From the NCBI GenBank assembly GCA_025351825.1, contig JANXVE010000191.1, positions 1-57,928 on the forward strand: 57,928 nucleotides of DNA, given 5' to 3'. The translations under genes were made by a program, and so were the position numbers. This document shows positions 20,401 through 29,900 of the stretch, in pieces. The first letter of the stretch is position 1, and every line of letters begins with the position of its first letter. This stretch comes from Chamaesiphon sp. 341R_metabat_111. GTDB taxonomy: Bacteria > Cyanobacteriota > Cyanobacteriia > Cyanobacteriales > Chamaesiphonaceae. Under the pieces are notes generated by a model that was given only the letters and a program-made list of their open reading frames with translations, did not search any database and was not told the DNA's origin.

Positions 20401-20675
20401 TTGGAGCTAAAGGTGGTTCTAAGTGATTCATGTCTGTGGACTAGCTGCTGGAGCGCGGATTCGAGGGCGGACTGGTTGAGCGCACCAGTGAGTCTAAATG
20501 ATTGGGATAAGTTATAGGCACAATTAGCAGCATCGCCCATTTGAACGGACAACCAAATCTCGGTTTGCGATGGCGTTGCAGGGACAGTTAGCAGTAGCTC
20601 ACCTTCAGCAAATGGATCGAAGTCAACTGCAATTAATTTAGAGTGGAAACCTGTCGCGACTGGGTGAGTATTCAT
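17406..20675 (-). CDS. NRPS elongation module: C, A (Gly-type pocket), PCP
   Basis: This 1089-residue protein has a full condensation domain (about 28-465, HHIVCDG at 162-168), an adenylation domain (about 480-960, YTSGSTGKPKG at 637-647) and a carrier domain (DFFELGGHS, Ser1029). Pocket residues read by alignment to the PheA positions are D,I,L,Q,L,G,M,I,W, one change from the published glycine code DILQLGLIWK, so Gly is the likely substrate. The C domain opens with TPSQTEIWLSVQMG and CAYN, a pattern I associate with C domains that follow a PKS aminotransferase. The tail ends acidic (VDEMEEIEI), which fits recognition by the TubC-type domain of the next protein. The ATGA overlap at 17406-17409 couples the two. 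Confidence 0.93.
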   Translation of the reverse strand: MNTHPVATGFHSKLIAVDFDPFAEGELLLTVPATPSQTEIWLSVQMGDAANCAYNLSQSFRLTGALNQSALESALQQLVHRHESLRTTFSSNGESLCIVAELPIDIPRIDLTALSPPERDLQLAQIVKQDLDRPFKIEQGPLFRAQIIKLAPQEHLLLLNAHHIVCDGWSWGILIEDLGALYSAAVQGIAPDLPAAEKFSDYARTEIAAAQQSDAADTEQYWLAQFADAVPVVDFPTDRPRPTFRTFNAARVDYDLDGSIGAGLKQLGKQFGCSFNTTILAGFEVWLHRLTGQTDLVVGIPACGQVASGQDRLVGHCTNLLPLRTQIDGNQSFTAYLQQRRSTILDAYEHQQFTFGSLVSKLALSRDPSRIPLVPIMFNLDRAATNNSQLFSGLELDSHLNPREFETFELFINAVELADKMVLECQYNTNLFDRATIDRHLSEFETLLRGIIADPEQVISQLPLLDTAARQQLLVNWNGTQADYPDPKCLHQLVETQAQLTPDAVAVVFEGQQLTYLELDLQADRVANYLISLGVQPETLVGICVERSLAMVIGLLGILKAGAAYVPIDPHYPLDRIEYMLTDAKIHVLLTQHSLIHQLPQVQQLVCLDTDWGKIAQSQTTAPKINLSPDNIAYVIYTSGSTGKPKGVEVLHRGVVNFLTSMQQEPGITAADTLLSVTTLSFDIAVLEIFLPLVVGARVVLLSREDSMDGQKLAATIDAAEITMMQATPSTWRLLLEAEWAGNKQLKVLSGGEAISRDLAAQLLSKSAAVWNMYGPTETTIWSTVYQITGAEQQISIGKPIANTETYILDAQLQPVPIGIPGELYIGGAGLARGYWHQPALTTAKFIPHPFSGDPTARIYQTGDLARYLPDGKIECLGRADFQVKLRGFRIELGEIESLLCQHPTIAQATVIIREDLPGDRRLIAYLVAHPQSLTAPIPNELRQFLQQKVPDYFLPAAMVVLPALPLTPNGKTDRASLPAPDSASLQLQTSFVPPTTPTEITLAQIWIQVLRIERVGTNDDFFELGGHSLLATQVISRARQAFAIDISLQSLFEQPTIAGLASRIDTSIWFKAGSQNSTTVDEMEEIEI

Positions 20676-20711
20676 GAGTTTAAATAATTTTTATATATGT
20701 TTGAATTTAAG

Positions 20712-20760
20712 AATCTACTCAAGCCTAGCTTGAAATTTGCAATCTAGGCTTGAGTAGATT
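20712..20760 (-). terminator. 17-bp perfect hairpin across the acyltransferase stop codon
   Basis: The arms at 20712-20728 and 20744-20760 are exact reverse complements of 17 bases, with a 15-base loop. On the minus strand the hairpin contains the TAG stop of the acyltransferase (20725-20727) and is followed by AT-rich sequence (TTCTTAAATTC). It could be a partial terminator, an RNA stabiliser or a processing site that sets the ratio of acyltransferase to NRPS. The structure is plain in sequence; the role is inferred. Confidence 0.7.
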
Positions 20761-21858
20761 TCGCATTGGTACTTCGATTAAATGATAAGTAAACGCTGCG
20801 GTGACTAGGGAGATGGGTGTAAATAAACCCAGAGCTAGCAGACAACTATTCTGGTCAAAGCCACTACCAAACGGAACTTGGAATTGAAACAACCAGAATG
20901 TTTCTAGGAATTGAATCAAACACCAATGCACCATGTAAATCGAATAAGAAATTGTCCCTAGATACAAAAGTGGACGGGAATTTAATATTCTGGAAGTAAA
21001 TCCGTTATTTGCACTAGCTAAAGAGAGAATCAGCAGTGAAAAGGCAGGTAATGTGACCCAATCAAAAAATATCCGACTGCGAATCCATTTGTGCATCAGT
21101 CCAATCACTAATAGCGTCGATCCTAGTTCCAATAATTTAAAATTGAACTTACTTTGATGTCTGCCCCATTGATAAGCCTTGTAAGTAATAATTCCCAGCA
21201 CGCATTCCAGACCACACCGTGCGATCGAAGGAATCCCAATAATTGATTCTAAAGTACCTCTGGTAAATCTAATCAATAGGAGCAGTGCAATCAGGGTGAT
21301 AGTATAAATAATCCAATCGGTCTTTGGCTTGGTTTTCAGCAGTGCAAATAATAGGAATGGAAATATACAATAAATCAAAAATTCGACACTAATCGACCAG
21401 GCTGGCTCATTCCAGGTACTCTTACACCACAATAGCGGCAGACAGTTGAAGTCAAAAGCTTGGAGCATGAAGACATTGGCAACCAGCGCGGTGAGATTGA
21501 AGTTACCTGTAAATGCCTGGAAATTTGGTAAGAATAATTTGAGTAGTTCTAAGCTAACTAATACTCCCAGTGTAAACAGATGCAGTGGATAAATTCTCGC
21601 GAATCGGGCGCGCAGATATGTCCAATAATTTGCCTTGTTTACCCCCATCAAAAAACTCTCTAAATATACATGGGTCATAATAAACCCACTCAAGATAAAG
21701 AATAAATCGACAAACAAATATCCATCTCTAAAAAAGCGAGTGTGTCGTGATAAAGTCACCCCTGCTTCCGGTAACGTCGAATAAGCAAAGTGCAAAATTA
21801 CAACAACTGTCGCCGCAATTCCGCGTAAAGAGGTTAATGCACCAATTTGTTTATTCAT
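20725..21858 (-). CDS. OafA/YrhL-type membrane acyltransferase (acyltransferase family 3)
   Basis: This 377-residue protein has about ten membrane helices. It begins MNKQIGALTSLRGIAATVVVILH (here quoted in part for the LTSLRGIAA and H motif) and has RFARIYPLHLF and NEPAWSISVEFLIYC, the classic acyltransferase-3 pattern. Such enzymes O-acylate sugars of exported polysaccharides, or sometimes antibiotics. It starts inside the end of the PKS gene (8-base overlap) and stops 49 bases before the Gly-type NRPS, so it is inserted exactly between the aminotransferase and the condensation domain that would normally follow it in one protein. Target may be the polysaccharide or the peptide. Confidence 0.9.
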   Translation of the reverse strand: MNKQIGALTSLRGIAATVVVILHFAYSTLPEAGVTLSRHTRFFRDGYLFVDLFFILSGFIMTHVYLESFLMGVNKANYWTYLRARFARIYPLHLFTLGVLVSLELLKLFLPNFQAFTGNFNLTALVANVFMLQAFDFNCLPLLWCKSTWNEPAWSISVEFLIYCIFPFLLFALLKTKPKTDWIIYTITLIALLLLIRFTRGTLESIIGIPSIARCGLECVLGIITYKAYQWGRHQSKFNFKLLELGSTLLVIGLMHKWIRSRIFFDWVTLPAFSLLILSLASANNGFTSRILNSRPLLYLGTISYSIYMVHWCLIQFLETFWLFQFQVPFGSGFDQNSCLLALGLFTPISLVTAAFTYHLIEVPMRNLLKPRLQISS

Positions 21859-24800
21859 GATTTCCCACCTGCAAATACTTACCCGCTCGATCGGGATCGG
21901 GAATAAACCACGCTGGATTTCCGTCTCGATCGCGTCCTAATTTTGCCCCAGGTTGTGGAGGCTGATGTGCTGAAACTGAAGCGACAACAGAATCGGTTTT
22001 CCCATTACTGTTAACATGTTCAGATCCTAACTTGCTACTCGTAGCTACATCTAAAAAACCTGCTGTTTGCAGCTCTGAAATACTCTCCTTAAAAGCTGTC
22101 ATCACCACTGCTAGATCCGCATCGGTGTGGGCGGTAGTCAAAAAGCAAGGACGACGATCGTAGATGTGAATTCCTTTCGATCGCATCAAGTAAAACAACA
22201 GATCTCCAGACAGGAAATTGGCTGGATACTTGATGATAAATAGCGAGCCAAAATTGTGAACGGTAAATGGTGCCGCCATCGATTGGAAATACGCCGTTAA
22301 TTCTGCCACAAATCGATCGGTTTGAGCATTGAGCTGTTGCTGTAAGCTACCGCCGCTCTGCTTGAGATGAGTCAGTACCGCCTTAGCAGCCGCCAGAGCC
22401 AAGGGATGACGCACAAACGTCCCTGCGAAGTAAGTCACACCCACCTCTGGAATCGAATCATCGCCAAATTGCCAGCCACCACCATCGAGGGCATCCATGT
22501 ATTTTGAGGTACCAGCAATTACGCCAATCGGTAGTCCACCGCCGACGATCTTGCCATAGGTGCCGATATCAGCTTTGACTCCAAAGTGTGCCTGTGCCCC
22601 GCCAGGATGGATCCGAAATCCAGTGACAACTTCGTCAAAAATTAGTGCAGCCCCTACTTCCTGGGTGAATTCACGCAGTTTGTGCAGCAATTCCCGTGGC
22701 TGGTATTCAGGCGATCGACTCTGAACTGGTTCGACCATTACAGCAGCTATTTCATCCGCCCGACTGCGGAGAATTTCGAGTGCGTCGGGTGCGTCATAAT
22801 CAATCACCAGAATATTAGCGACCATTTCCGCTGGGATGCCTGGAGCTGCTGGGATCGATCGCAATTGCTTGGTGCCGCGCACGACGACTTCATCCAAAAT
22901 GCCGTGATAGGCTCCCGCAAAAATCACCACCAGATCGCGTCCCGTCACCGTTCGCGCGATCCGCATCGCACACAGTACCGCTTCTGAGCCAGTATTGCAG
23001 AAGGCAGCTCGATCGAATCCAGTCATTTCGCACATTAGTTTGGCGACTTCACCTGTGAGGGGCGACTGGGGGCCGATTTCCATGCCGAGCTGAAGCTGTG
23101 CCGTAATCGCTTCAGTTACAAACGCTGGCGACCAGCCAAATAGATTCAAACCAAAACCACTAACCAAATCGATATATTGATTGCCATCGATATCCCACAG
23201 CTTCGAGCCACTAGATCGATCGACTACAAGCGGATACACCATCTCTTTGAGCGTCGGATTGAATCCAGACACAGTGCGCGGATCGGCGAGATACGATCGA
23301 TGTGTGGCGGCAAACTGTTTGGATTTTTGGGTGCGCTGGGTATAGGTGTGGATGATTGTATCTAGATGAACGCGCTGGCTGGGTGTCAGAGCTTTGCTAG
23401 TATTTTTTCCAGCATTTGGTAGCTCGATCCGACTGCGTAACAGTTCGGGGGATGGGGTTTGTGCCGCAACTACCGTGTTAGTAATCGGGAGTGCTGCTGC
23501 ACCATTTTGGGATAAATTAAGCTGCTCAGTCTCGACTACGGGGATAGGTGCAGTATTAGTTTGACCTAACAAAGCTAGCTGTTGCGCCATCAGTTGCAAC
23601 TGTTGACCAATTACAGTTTCGAGCAAACTCGATCCTGCTGGTTGGGGTGCAAGATTGGGAATAGTCAGTGGCTGGCTACCGTTAGTATTCTGGGGTGGAG
23701 TAACTAGAGCAGGGGTGATAACTGAGGCGACAACGACGGGATTGGCTACAGGTAGAACCTCTGGAGGTAACGTCGAAATCAGAAAATCGGCAAGGGTATC
23801 AAAAGTGGGATACAGTTCCAGCAACTGACGGAGCGTAACTTTGGCTTGAAACTTCTTCTTGAGGGCAATCCCCACTTGAGTCAGAGATAGTGAGTCTAAA
23901 CCCATCTCTAAAAATGTTGTCGATTCTGCAACGTTCGACATTTCCAGCCCCGATGTTGCTGCAAAAATTTCTTTGAGCAGGGCGATCAGCGATCGATTAG
24001 GATTAGCTAGAGCTGGTTGTGGTGTCGTCAACATAGATGGAGATGCTTGAGGTTGCTGCGATCCGATTTTGGATTCAGATGTATTGCTGGTGTGATGGGG
24101 CAGTGGATCGATCCAAAACCGCTGGCGTTCAAAGGGGTAAGTCGGGAGGGGGATGCGGTTGCGAATTTCATCACCCTCAAATTTGCCCCAATCGATCGAG
24201 ACTCCAGCCAACCACAGTTGTCCAGCCGCTTGAAGGAGTGCCGCCCACTCATTGTTTGGAGCATCACTCAGGCTCGAAATTGCTACCTGCTGGGCATCTT
24301 TCGCCTGTTGACGTGCCAGGGTCGCCGTCGTTGTGCGAGGGCCTACTTCCAGCAAAACCCGTGGCTGCTGCCAAATCGTCTGGATTCCTGGTGCGAATTG
24401 CACTGTCATCCGTAAGTGTGTCGCCCAGTATACCGGATCTATTGCCTGTTTGTCAGTGATCCAGTCCCCAGTTACTGTAGAAACAAATGGGATTTGTGGT
24501 GGTGATAATTTTACCTGGCTGGCAACATCGCCAAAGCTAGCCACAATCGGATCCATCATTGATGAGTGGAAAGCATGAGACGTATGAAGCAGCCGACAGG
24601 CTATTTCCTGTGATTCTAATTTCGATCGCAAGCTCTCAATTTTTTCACTAGAGCCAGATACGACACATAGAGTCGGGCTATTAATTGCCGCAATTGCCAG
24701 TCCACTCAATTGCGGTTCCAGTTCTGCTGCTGACAATCGGACTGATAACATCGATCCTCGTGGTAAATCCCACATCATCCGCCCGCGATTTGCGACCAAT

Positions 24801-26740
24801 AATAAGGCATCTTCGAGACTAAATACCCCCGCCAGACAAGCAGAAACAAATTCACCAATGCTATGTCCGATCGTTGCCTGAGGAATTACACCCCAACTTT
24901 GCCACAGTTGAGCCAAGGCATATTCAACAATAAATAGTGCTGGTTGGGTAAAGCAGGTTTGCCCCAAGGTAATTGCCGCAGCTTCCGCATCAGTAGTAGT
25001 GGGGTAGAGGATCGATCGAATGTCTAGTCCCAATAGTGGCTGAAGTATCTCTGCACATCGATCGATTATCTCTCTAAATCCAGGCTCATCCTGGTAGAAA
25101 CTCAGCCCCATATTCACATATTGGGAACCTTGCCCAGGAAACATAAATACAACATCTGGATTGCGAACTGTTACCTGACGCGAAACTGTCCGCAGCGGAT
25201 CGCCCAATGCTTGCACGGCATCAGCCGGATTTGAACAGACGACACAACTGCGATAGTTAAAATCTCTGCGTCCATGTCGGAGGGTGTGAGCGACATCGGC
25301 GAGATTAAGATCGGGATTTGACTCCAGATGTGCCTGTAAATTGCGGGTAGCGGCGATCGATGCCGTACTGGTTTTGGCAGATAGTAATAGTAGCTGCTGC
25401 GAGCGAGATGTCCCTGAAACTCTAGCTGGGGGAGCTTCTTCGAGGACGATATGCACATTCGTACCGCCCACCCCAAACGAACTTACCCCCGCGCGACGCG
25501 GACTGATGCCAGCTTGCCATGGCACCAGCTTGGTATTGACATAAAACGGACTGTGTTCGAGATCTAGTTTGGGATTGGGAGTATCGAAATTAATGCTTGG
25601 CGGTAATTGCTTGTGATTTAGGGCCAAAGCTGTTTTGATCAGCCCAACGACTCCCGCCGCATCCGCCAAATGACCGATATTTGCTTTGATCGACCCGATC
25701 GCACAAAATTGATTTGCCTCAGTTTGGAGCCGAAAAGCTTGAGTCAGAGCCGCAACTTCGATCGGATCCCCCAGGACTGTCCCCGTTCCATGCGCCTCAA
25801 TATACGAAATCGTCTCAGGATCGAAATCGGCATAGGCATGAGCCATCGCCACGGCTTCAGCCTGTCCAGCCACGCTGGGAGCCGAGAAGCTGACCTTATC
25901 AGCCCCATCATTGTTGACTCCCACCCCGCGAATCACCGCATACACCGTATCTCCAGCCGCGACTGCTTCATCCAGTCGCTTGAGCACGATTACCCCGCCG
26001 CCATTCCCAAACACTGTCCCCTGGGCCTGGGCATCAAACGGGCGACAATGACCCGTCGGTGAAAAAATGCTCCCCTCCTCGTACAGATAGCCACTATGCT
26101 GGGGTGCCGCGATCGATACAGCCCCTGCTACCGCCAGATCGCATTGATAGCTGCTCAATGCTTGAAAGGCTTGACTGATGGCAACGAGCGAACTCGAACA
26201 AGAAGTACTGAAACTGATACTCGGCCCTTTGAGACCAAGTTTGTAGGAAACCCGCGTCGTTAGATAATCCTTCTCACTCGCAAACATCATCGGCAATTCG
26301 CCAACTCGATCGAGAATATCCTGGCGACCGTGGAGATGATTGGTATAATATGTATTCTGACTGCATCCGCCGTACAAGCCGATCGACCCATCAAATTTGT
26401 CAGGGCGATAGCCAGCATGTTCGAGCGCACTAGCTACTAATTCCAAGAATACTCGCGCCTGGGGATCGATCACCTCAGCTTCCAGTGGACTAATCCCAAA
26501 GAAAGCGGCATCGAATGATTCCGCCTCAGCCATTATCCCTCTGGCTCTAATGTAATCAGGATTTTGGCTCAACTGGGGATCGATACTCGGATCCACCTTC
26601 TCAGCTCCAAAAAACTCGATCGATTCCACCCCCTGACAAAGATTTTGCCAAAGCTGCTCGATATTGTCAGCTCCAGGAAATTTGCCGACCATCCCAATAA
26701 TGGCGATACCATCAAGATCTTGATTTGTTGCTGTGTTCAT
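21851..26740 (-). CDS. Type I PKS module with aminotransferase: KS, AT, ACP, AMT
   Basis: The true start is most likely the ATG at 26740 (1629 residues); the frame runs open to 27034, but that part is low-complexity and overlaps the upstream gene. Domains in order: ketosynthase (Cys181 in STSCSSS, His317 in EAHGTG, His357 in NIGHL), malonyl-type acyltransferase (Ser627 in GHSIGE, HAFH at 722-725), carrier (Ser950 in GLDSL) and a class III PLP aminotransferase (about 1130-1560) with the Lys in TYGKIVGG. No KR, DH, ER or methyltransferase is present, so a beta-keto chain would be turned into a beta-amine. The end (AKLGRDRDGNPAWF, then GKYLQVG) resembles the linker that leads into a C domain in McyE-like proteins, but here the protein stops. 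Confidence 0.93.
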   Translation of the reverse strand: MNTATNQDLDGIAIIGMVGKFPGADNIEQLWQNLCQGVESIEFFGAEKVDPSIDPQLSQNPDYIRARGIMAEAESFDAAFFGISPLEAEVIDPQARVFLELVASALEHAGYRPDKFDGSIGLYGGCSQNTYYTNHLHGRQDILDRVGELPMMFASEKDYLTTRVSYKLGLKGPSISFSTSCSSSLVAISQAFQALSSYQCDLAVAGAVSIAAPQHSGYLYEEGSIFSPTGHCRPFDAQAQGTVFGNGGGVIVLKRLDEAVAAGDTVYAVIRGVGVNNDGADKVSFSAPSVAGQAEAVAMAHAYADFDPETISYIEAHGTGTVLGDPIEVAALTQAFRLQTEANQFCAIGSIKANIGHLADAAGVVGLIKTALALNHKQLPPSINFDTPNPKLDLEHSPFYVNTKLVPWQAGISPRRAGVSSFGVGGTNVHIVLEEAPPARVSGTSRSQQLLLLSAKTSTASIAATRNLQAHLESNPDLNLADVAHTLRHGRRDFNYRSCVVCSNPADAVQALGDPLRTVSRQVTVRNPDVVFMFPGQGSQYVNMGLSFYQDEPGFREIIDRCAEILQPLLGLDIRSILYPTTTDAEAAAITLGQTCFTQPALFIVEYALAQLWQSWGVIPQATIGHSIGEFVSACLAGVFSLEDALLLVANRGRMMWDLPRGSMLSVRLSAAELEPQLSGLAIAAINSPTLCVVSGSSEKIESLRSKLESQEIACRLLHTSHAFHSSMMDPIVASFGDVASQVKLSPPQIPFVSTVTGDWITDKQAIDPVYWATHLRMTVQFAPGIQTIWQQPRVLLEVGPRTTTATLARQQAKDAQQVAISSLSDAPNNEWAALLQAAGQLWLAGVSIDWGKFEGDEIRNRIPLPTYPFERQRFWIDPLPHHTSNTSESKIGSQQPQASPSMLTTPQPALANPNRSLIALLKEIFAATSGLEMSNVAESTTFLEMGLDSLSLTQVGIALKKKFQAKVTLRQLLELYPTFDTLADFLISTLPPEVLPVANPVVVASVITPALVTPPQNTNGSQPLTIPNLAPQPAGSSLLETVIGQQLQLMAQQLALLGQTNTAPIPVVETEQLNLSQNGAAALPITNTVVAAQTPSPELLRSRIELPNAGKNTSKALTPSQRVHLDTIIHTYTQRTQKSKQFAATHRSYLADPRTVSGFNPTLKEMVYPLVVDRSSGSKLWDIDGNQYIDLVSGFGLNLFGWSPAFVTEAITAQLQLGMEIGPQSPLTGEVAKLMCEMTGFDRAAFCNTGSEAVLCAMRIARTVTGRDLVVIFAGAYHGILDEVVVRGTKQLRSIPAAPGIPAEMVANILVIDYDAPDALEILRSRADEIAAVMVEPVQSRSPEYQPRELLHKLREFTQEVGAALIFDEVVTGFRIHPGGAQAHFGVKADIGTYGKIVGGGLPIGVIAGTSKYMDALDGGGWQFGDDSIPEVGVTYFAGTFVRHPLALAAAKAVLTHLKQSGGSLQQQLNAQTDRFVAELTAYFQSMAAPFTVHNFGSLFIIKYPANFLSGDLLFYLMRSKGIHIYDRRPCFLTTAHTDADLAVVMTAFKESISELQTAGFLDVATSSKLGSEHVNSNGKTDSVVASVSAHQPPQPGAKLGRDRDGNPAWFIPDPDRAGKYLQVGNHE

Positions 26741-26918
26741 TTCAGGATGGGAGAGAAGGTGAAAGGTAGTTAAGCTAATGTAAGAAATCGTCGTCCTTGT
26801 ATACTCTATCTTCACAAACAGCCGATCGAAATCCGCCATAGTATGGAGTTTTGGGATTTTGGGGAAGGGAATTTTGGTGCGTGGGAGATGGGGAGCGTAG
26901 GAACGTCCTAGCTTTTCT

Positions 26919-26950
26919 CCCGCGCCCCCGCGCCCCCGTGCCCTACCCCC
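26919..26950 (-). repeat. G-quadruplex-forming low-complexity tract between NRPS and PKS genes
   Basis: On the minus (transcribed) strand there are five G-runs of 3, 3, 5, 5 and 5 bases separated by 2-3 bases, overlapping the end of the GT-NRPS gene (stop at 26943-26945). This meets the usual G-quadruplex pattern. The 202 bases from 26741 to 26942 hold no gene. Confidence 0.55.
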
Positions 26951-29900
26951 GCCTCCGCCTTGCATTCGCCGCCTTCTGCAATTCGGCGCGATTTTTGAGC
27001 TGGTTGTTTGACTGTGAACCTTGCTGTTCGCCATTGAGATATGCCGTCAGCTTGGCAATGGTGGGATATTGAAACAGCTTGACTACAGGTATTTCGACCC
27101 CGCCTAATTGCTGTCTCGCTGCTGCGGCTACCTGAATAATCGAAATTGAATGTCCACCCAATTCAAAGAAATTATCATCAAGCCCTACTTGTGGTTGCCC
27201 TAATACTTGCGACCAAATTGCTACTAAGATCGCTTCTGTTGACTTTTTAGGTGTTGAATCAGTTGTTTTGGTTGGATTAGTGGGAGTGGATTCGATCGAG
27301 TTATTTGCTGTTAAATCATGCTCCTTCCCGATGACTTTACTCTCAACTCGATTTGTCAATAGGGCGCGACGATCGACTTTGCCATTGACAGTTAGTGGTA
27401 ATGTTGGGACGATCGCAAACATTGCTGGAATCATGTAAGTTGGTAGCTGTGCAGCTAAAAACTCTTGCAATTCCCTACTATTAAGTTGCTGGTTGTGGGT
27501 GACTAAATAAGCAACTAAACGCTTGTCTCCTGGCAGATCTTCGCGAACGATGACGGCATTTTCAGTAATATCTGGATGCTGACTCAATAGAGCTTCAATT
27601 TCGCCGAGTTCGATCCGAAAGCCGCGAATTTTGACCTGGTTATCGATCCGCCCAATGTACTCTAGATTACCATCTGCTAAATACCGTGCTAAATCTCCAG
27701 TCTTGTACAGTCGCGCTTGGGGATCTTGACTAAATGGATCGGGAATAAACCGCTCCCGCGTCAGATCTTCCCGTCGTAAATAGCCCTGAGATACACCTGC
27801 CCCACCCACATACATTTCGCCACTAGTCCCGATCGAGACAGGTTGCAGATCGGCATCTAAAAGGTAAACTTGTAAGTCAGAAATTGGCCGACCAATTAGG
27901 CTGGCTGTAGACTCCAAATTGGCACGAGTTAATGGTTGATAGGTGACATGAACTGTGGTTTCAGTAATGCCATACATATTGACTAATTGAGGCATCGTGT
28001 CTCCATGTCGATCGAACCACTGTTCTAAGCTGGGTAAGTTCAATGCTTCACCCCCAAATACGACCAGTCGCAAATTTAATTCATAGCTCAGATGCAACCG
28101 CTCATCAATTTTACTAAGTTGATAAAAAGCCGATGGTGTTTGATTTAGCACCGTAACTTGTTCGGCTGCTAATAGTTGATAAAAAGCGGTTGGATCGCGA
28201 CTGACAAAATAAGGAACAATCACCAACTTCCCGCCGTATAGTAGTGCTCCCCAGATTTCCCAGACTGAGAAGTCGAAGGCAAAAGAATGAAATAGCGTCC
28301 AGACATCGCGATCGTTGAAGTGATACCAATCATCGGTTGCGGTAAACAATCGAGCCACATTTTGGTGAGTTACCAGTACGCCTTTGGGCTGTCCCGTCGA
28401 ACCAGAAGTATAGATGACATAAGCGAGATCTTCCGGCTGTCCGATCCGATCTGGATTAATTACTGGATATGTTTTAATCTGCTCAATCTCTCTATCCAAG
28501 CAGATTACGCGACCGTAACTAGCTAAATTAGTTAGCAGCTCAGACTGAGTTACTAATACTTCGATCTGAGCATCTTTGAGAATATATGCCGAGCGTTCGG
28601 TGGGATTGCTCGGATCGATCGGCAGGTACGCGCCACCTGCTTTGAGAATACCCAAAATGCCGACGATCGTATCGATCGATCTCTCAACACACAGCCCGAC
28701 TAACTGGTTAGATTCAACCCCCAAACTTTGCAAGTAGTGTGCCAATTGATTGGCTCGACTATTTAACTCTTGATAGGTGATTTTTTGGTCTTCAAATACT
28801 AGGGCGATCCGATGGGGATCTCGCGCTACCTGAGCCTCAAATAAGTGATGGAGACATTGCTGCTGCTCAGAGCCTGGGATCGATCGATCGAAATCGAGTA
28901 ATTGCTGTCGTTCTAAATTAGTCAACATGGGTAAATCTGCGATCGATTGGTGAGGATTGGCGACGATTACAGTTAATAAGTGGTGAAAATGTTCGTGTAG
29001 TCTATCGATCGTCGCTAGATCGAATAAGTCTGAACTGTATATCCACTGTCCGGCAATGCCATCACTAGTTGGTTTGAGATACAGAGTCAGATCGAATTTG
29101 GCGGTATCGGCTTCAATCAGCCAGGGCACTGCTGTGAGCCGATCCAAGTGAATTCGATCGAATCTGAGTTCTGTCTCAAATACACAGGTAACATGGAGCT
29201 GCAAGCCCTCAATCAGTTCGATTGGGAGCTGATGTGTCTGGGCTGAGGTCACAGTCTGCTGCACCTGTTGCAGCAAGTCTACAAATGAGGGATTGCCAGC
29301 TAAATTAGTTCTTACAGCTACCGCATTCACAAAAATTTCGGCATCAACCCGATCTACTGTCGGAACGCCCACGAGGATATCTTCAGTTCCGGTATGACGG
29401 TAGAGTAAGGTCTGGAATGCAGCTAATAAAGTGTTTGCCAGAGTCACTCCTAGCTGCTGACTGAGTGTGGTAAGGTTGTCTGTCAATCCTCGATCGAGTT
29501 CAAAAGCTCTCGAACTACCTGTCATCGTTGGCTGTGCTAGTCGGGGTCTGTCGATTGGCAGTAGCGGTCCCGATCCACCGTCGAGCTGGTGTGCCCAGTA
29601 AGCGAGAGCAGGCTCAAATGGTAATTCAGCTAATTGCTCGAACAGAGCCGATGTTGCTACCTCATAGACATCTCGATCGATCGACTCCAGATTCGGATCG
29701 TAGCGCAACAATAAGCGGTGGTTGCCCAGTGCCGCTACCCAATTTTTCGCCTGGAGCTGGCGCATGATTTGATAGAGTAAGCGGTCTCCAAAGAACTTAA
29801 TCCAAGCGGATCGCCCAGTTTCATAAGCGATCTTAGTAGCTGAGTGTTGACTTTGGCTGACATGGCTCCACTCCAATCCATGCACGGCGAGAGTCCCAAT

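Noticed and set aside
24017-24459. Plus-strand frames of 130-140 residues within the PKS gene
   Set aside because: They lie opposite conserved AT-domain coding sequence and show no family features, so they are shadows of the real gene.
26741-27034. N-terminal 98-residue extension of the PKS frame
   Set aside because: It is low-complexity and Arg/Gly-rich, overlaps the end of the upstream NRPS gene, and has no ketosynthase features. The ATG at 26740 directly precedes the KS domain.
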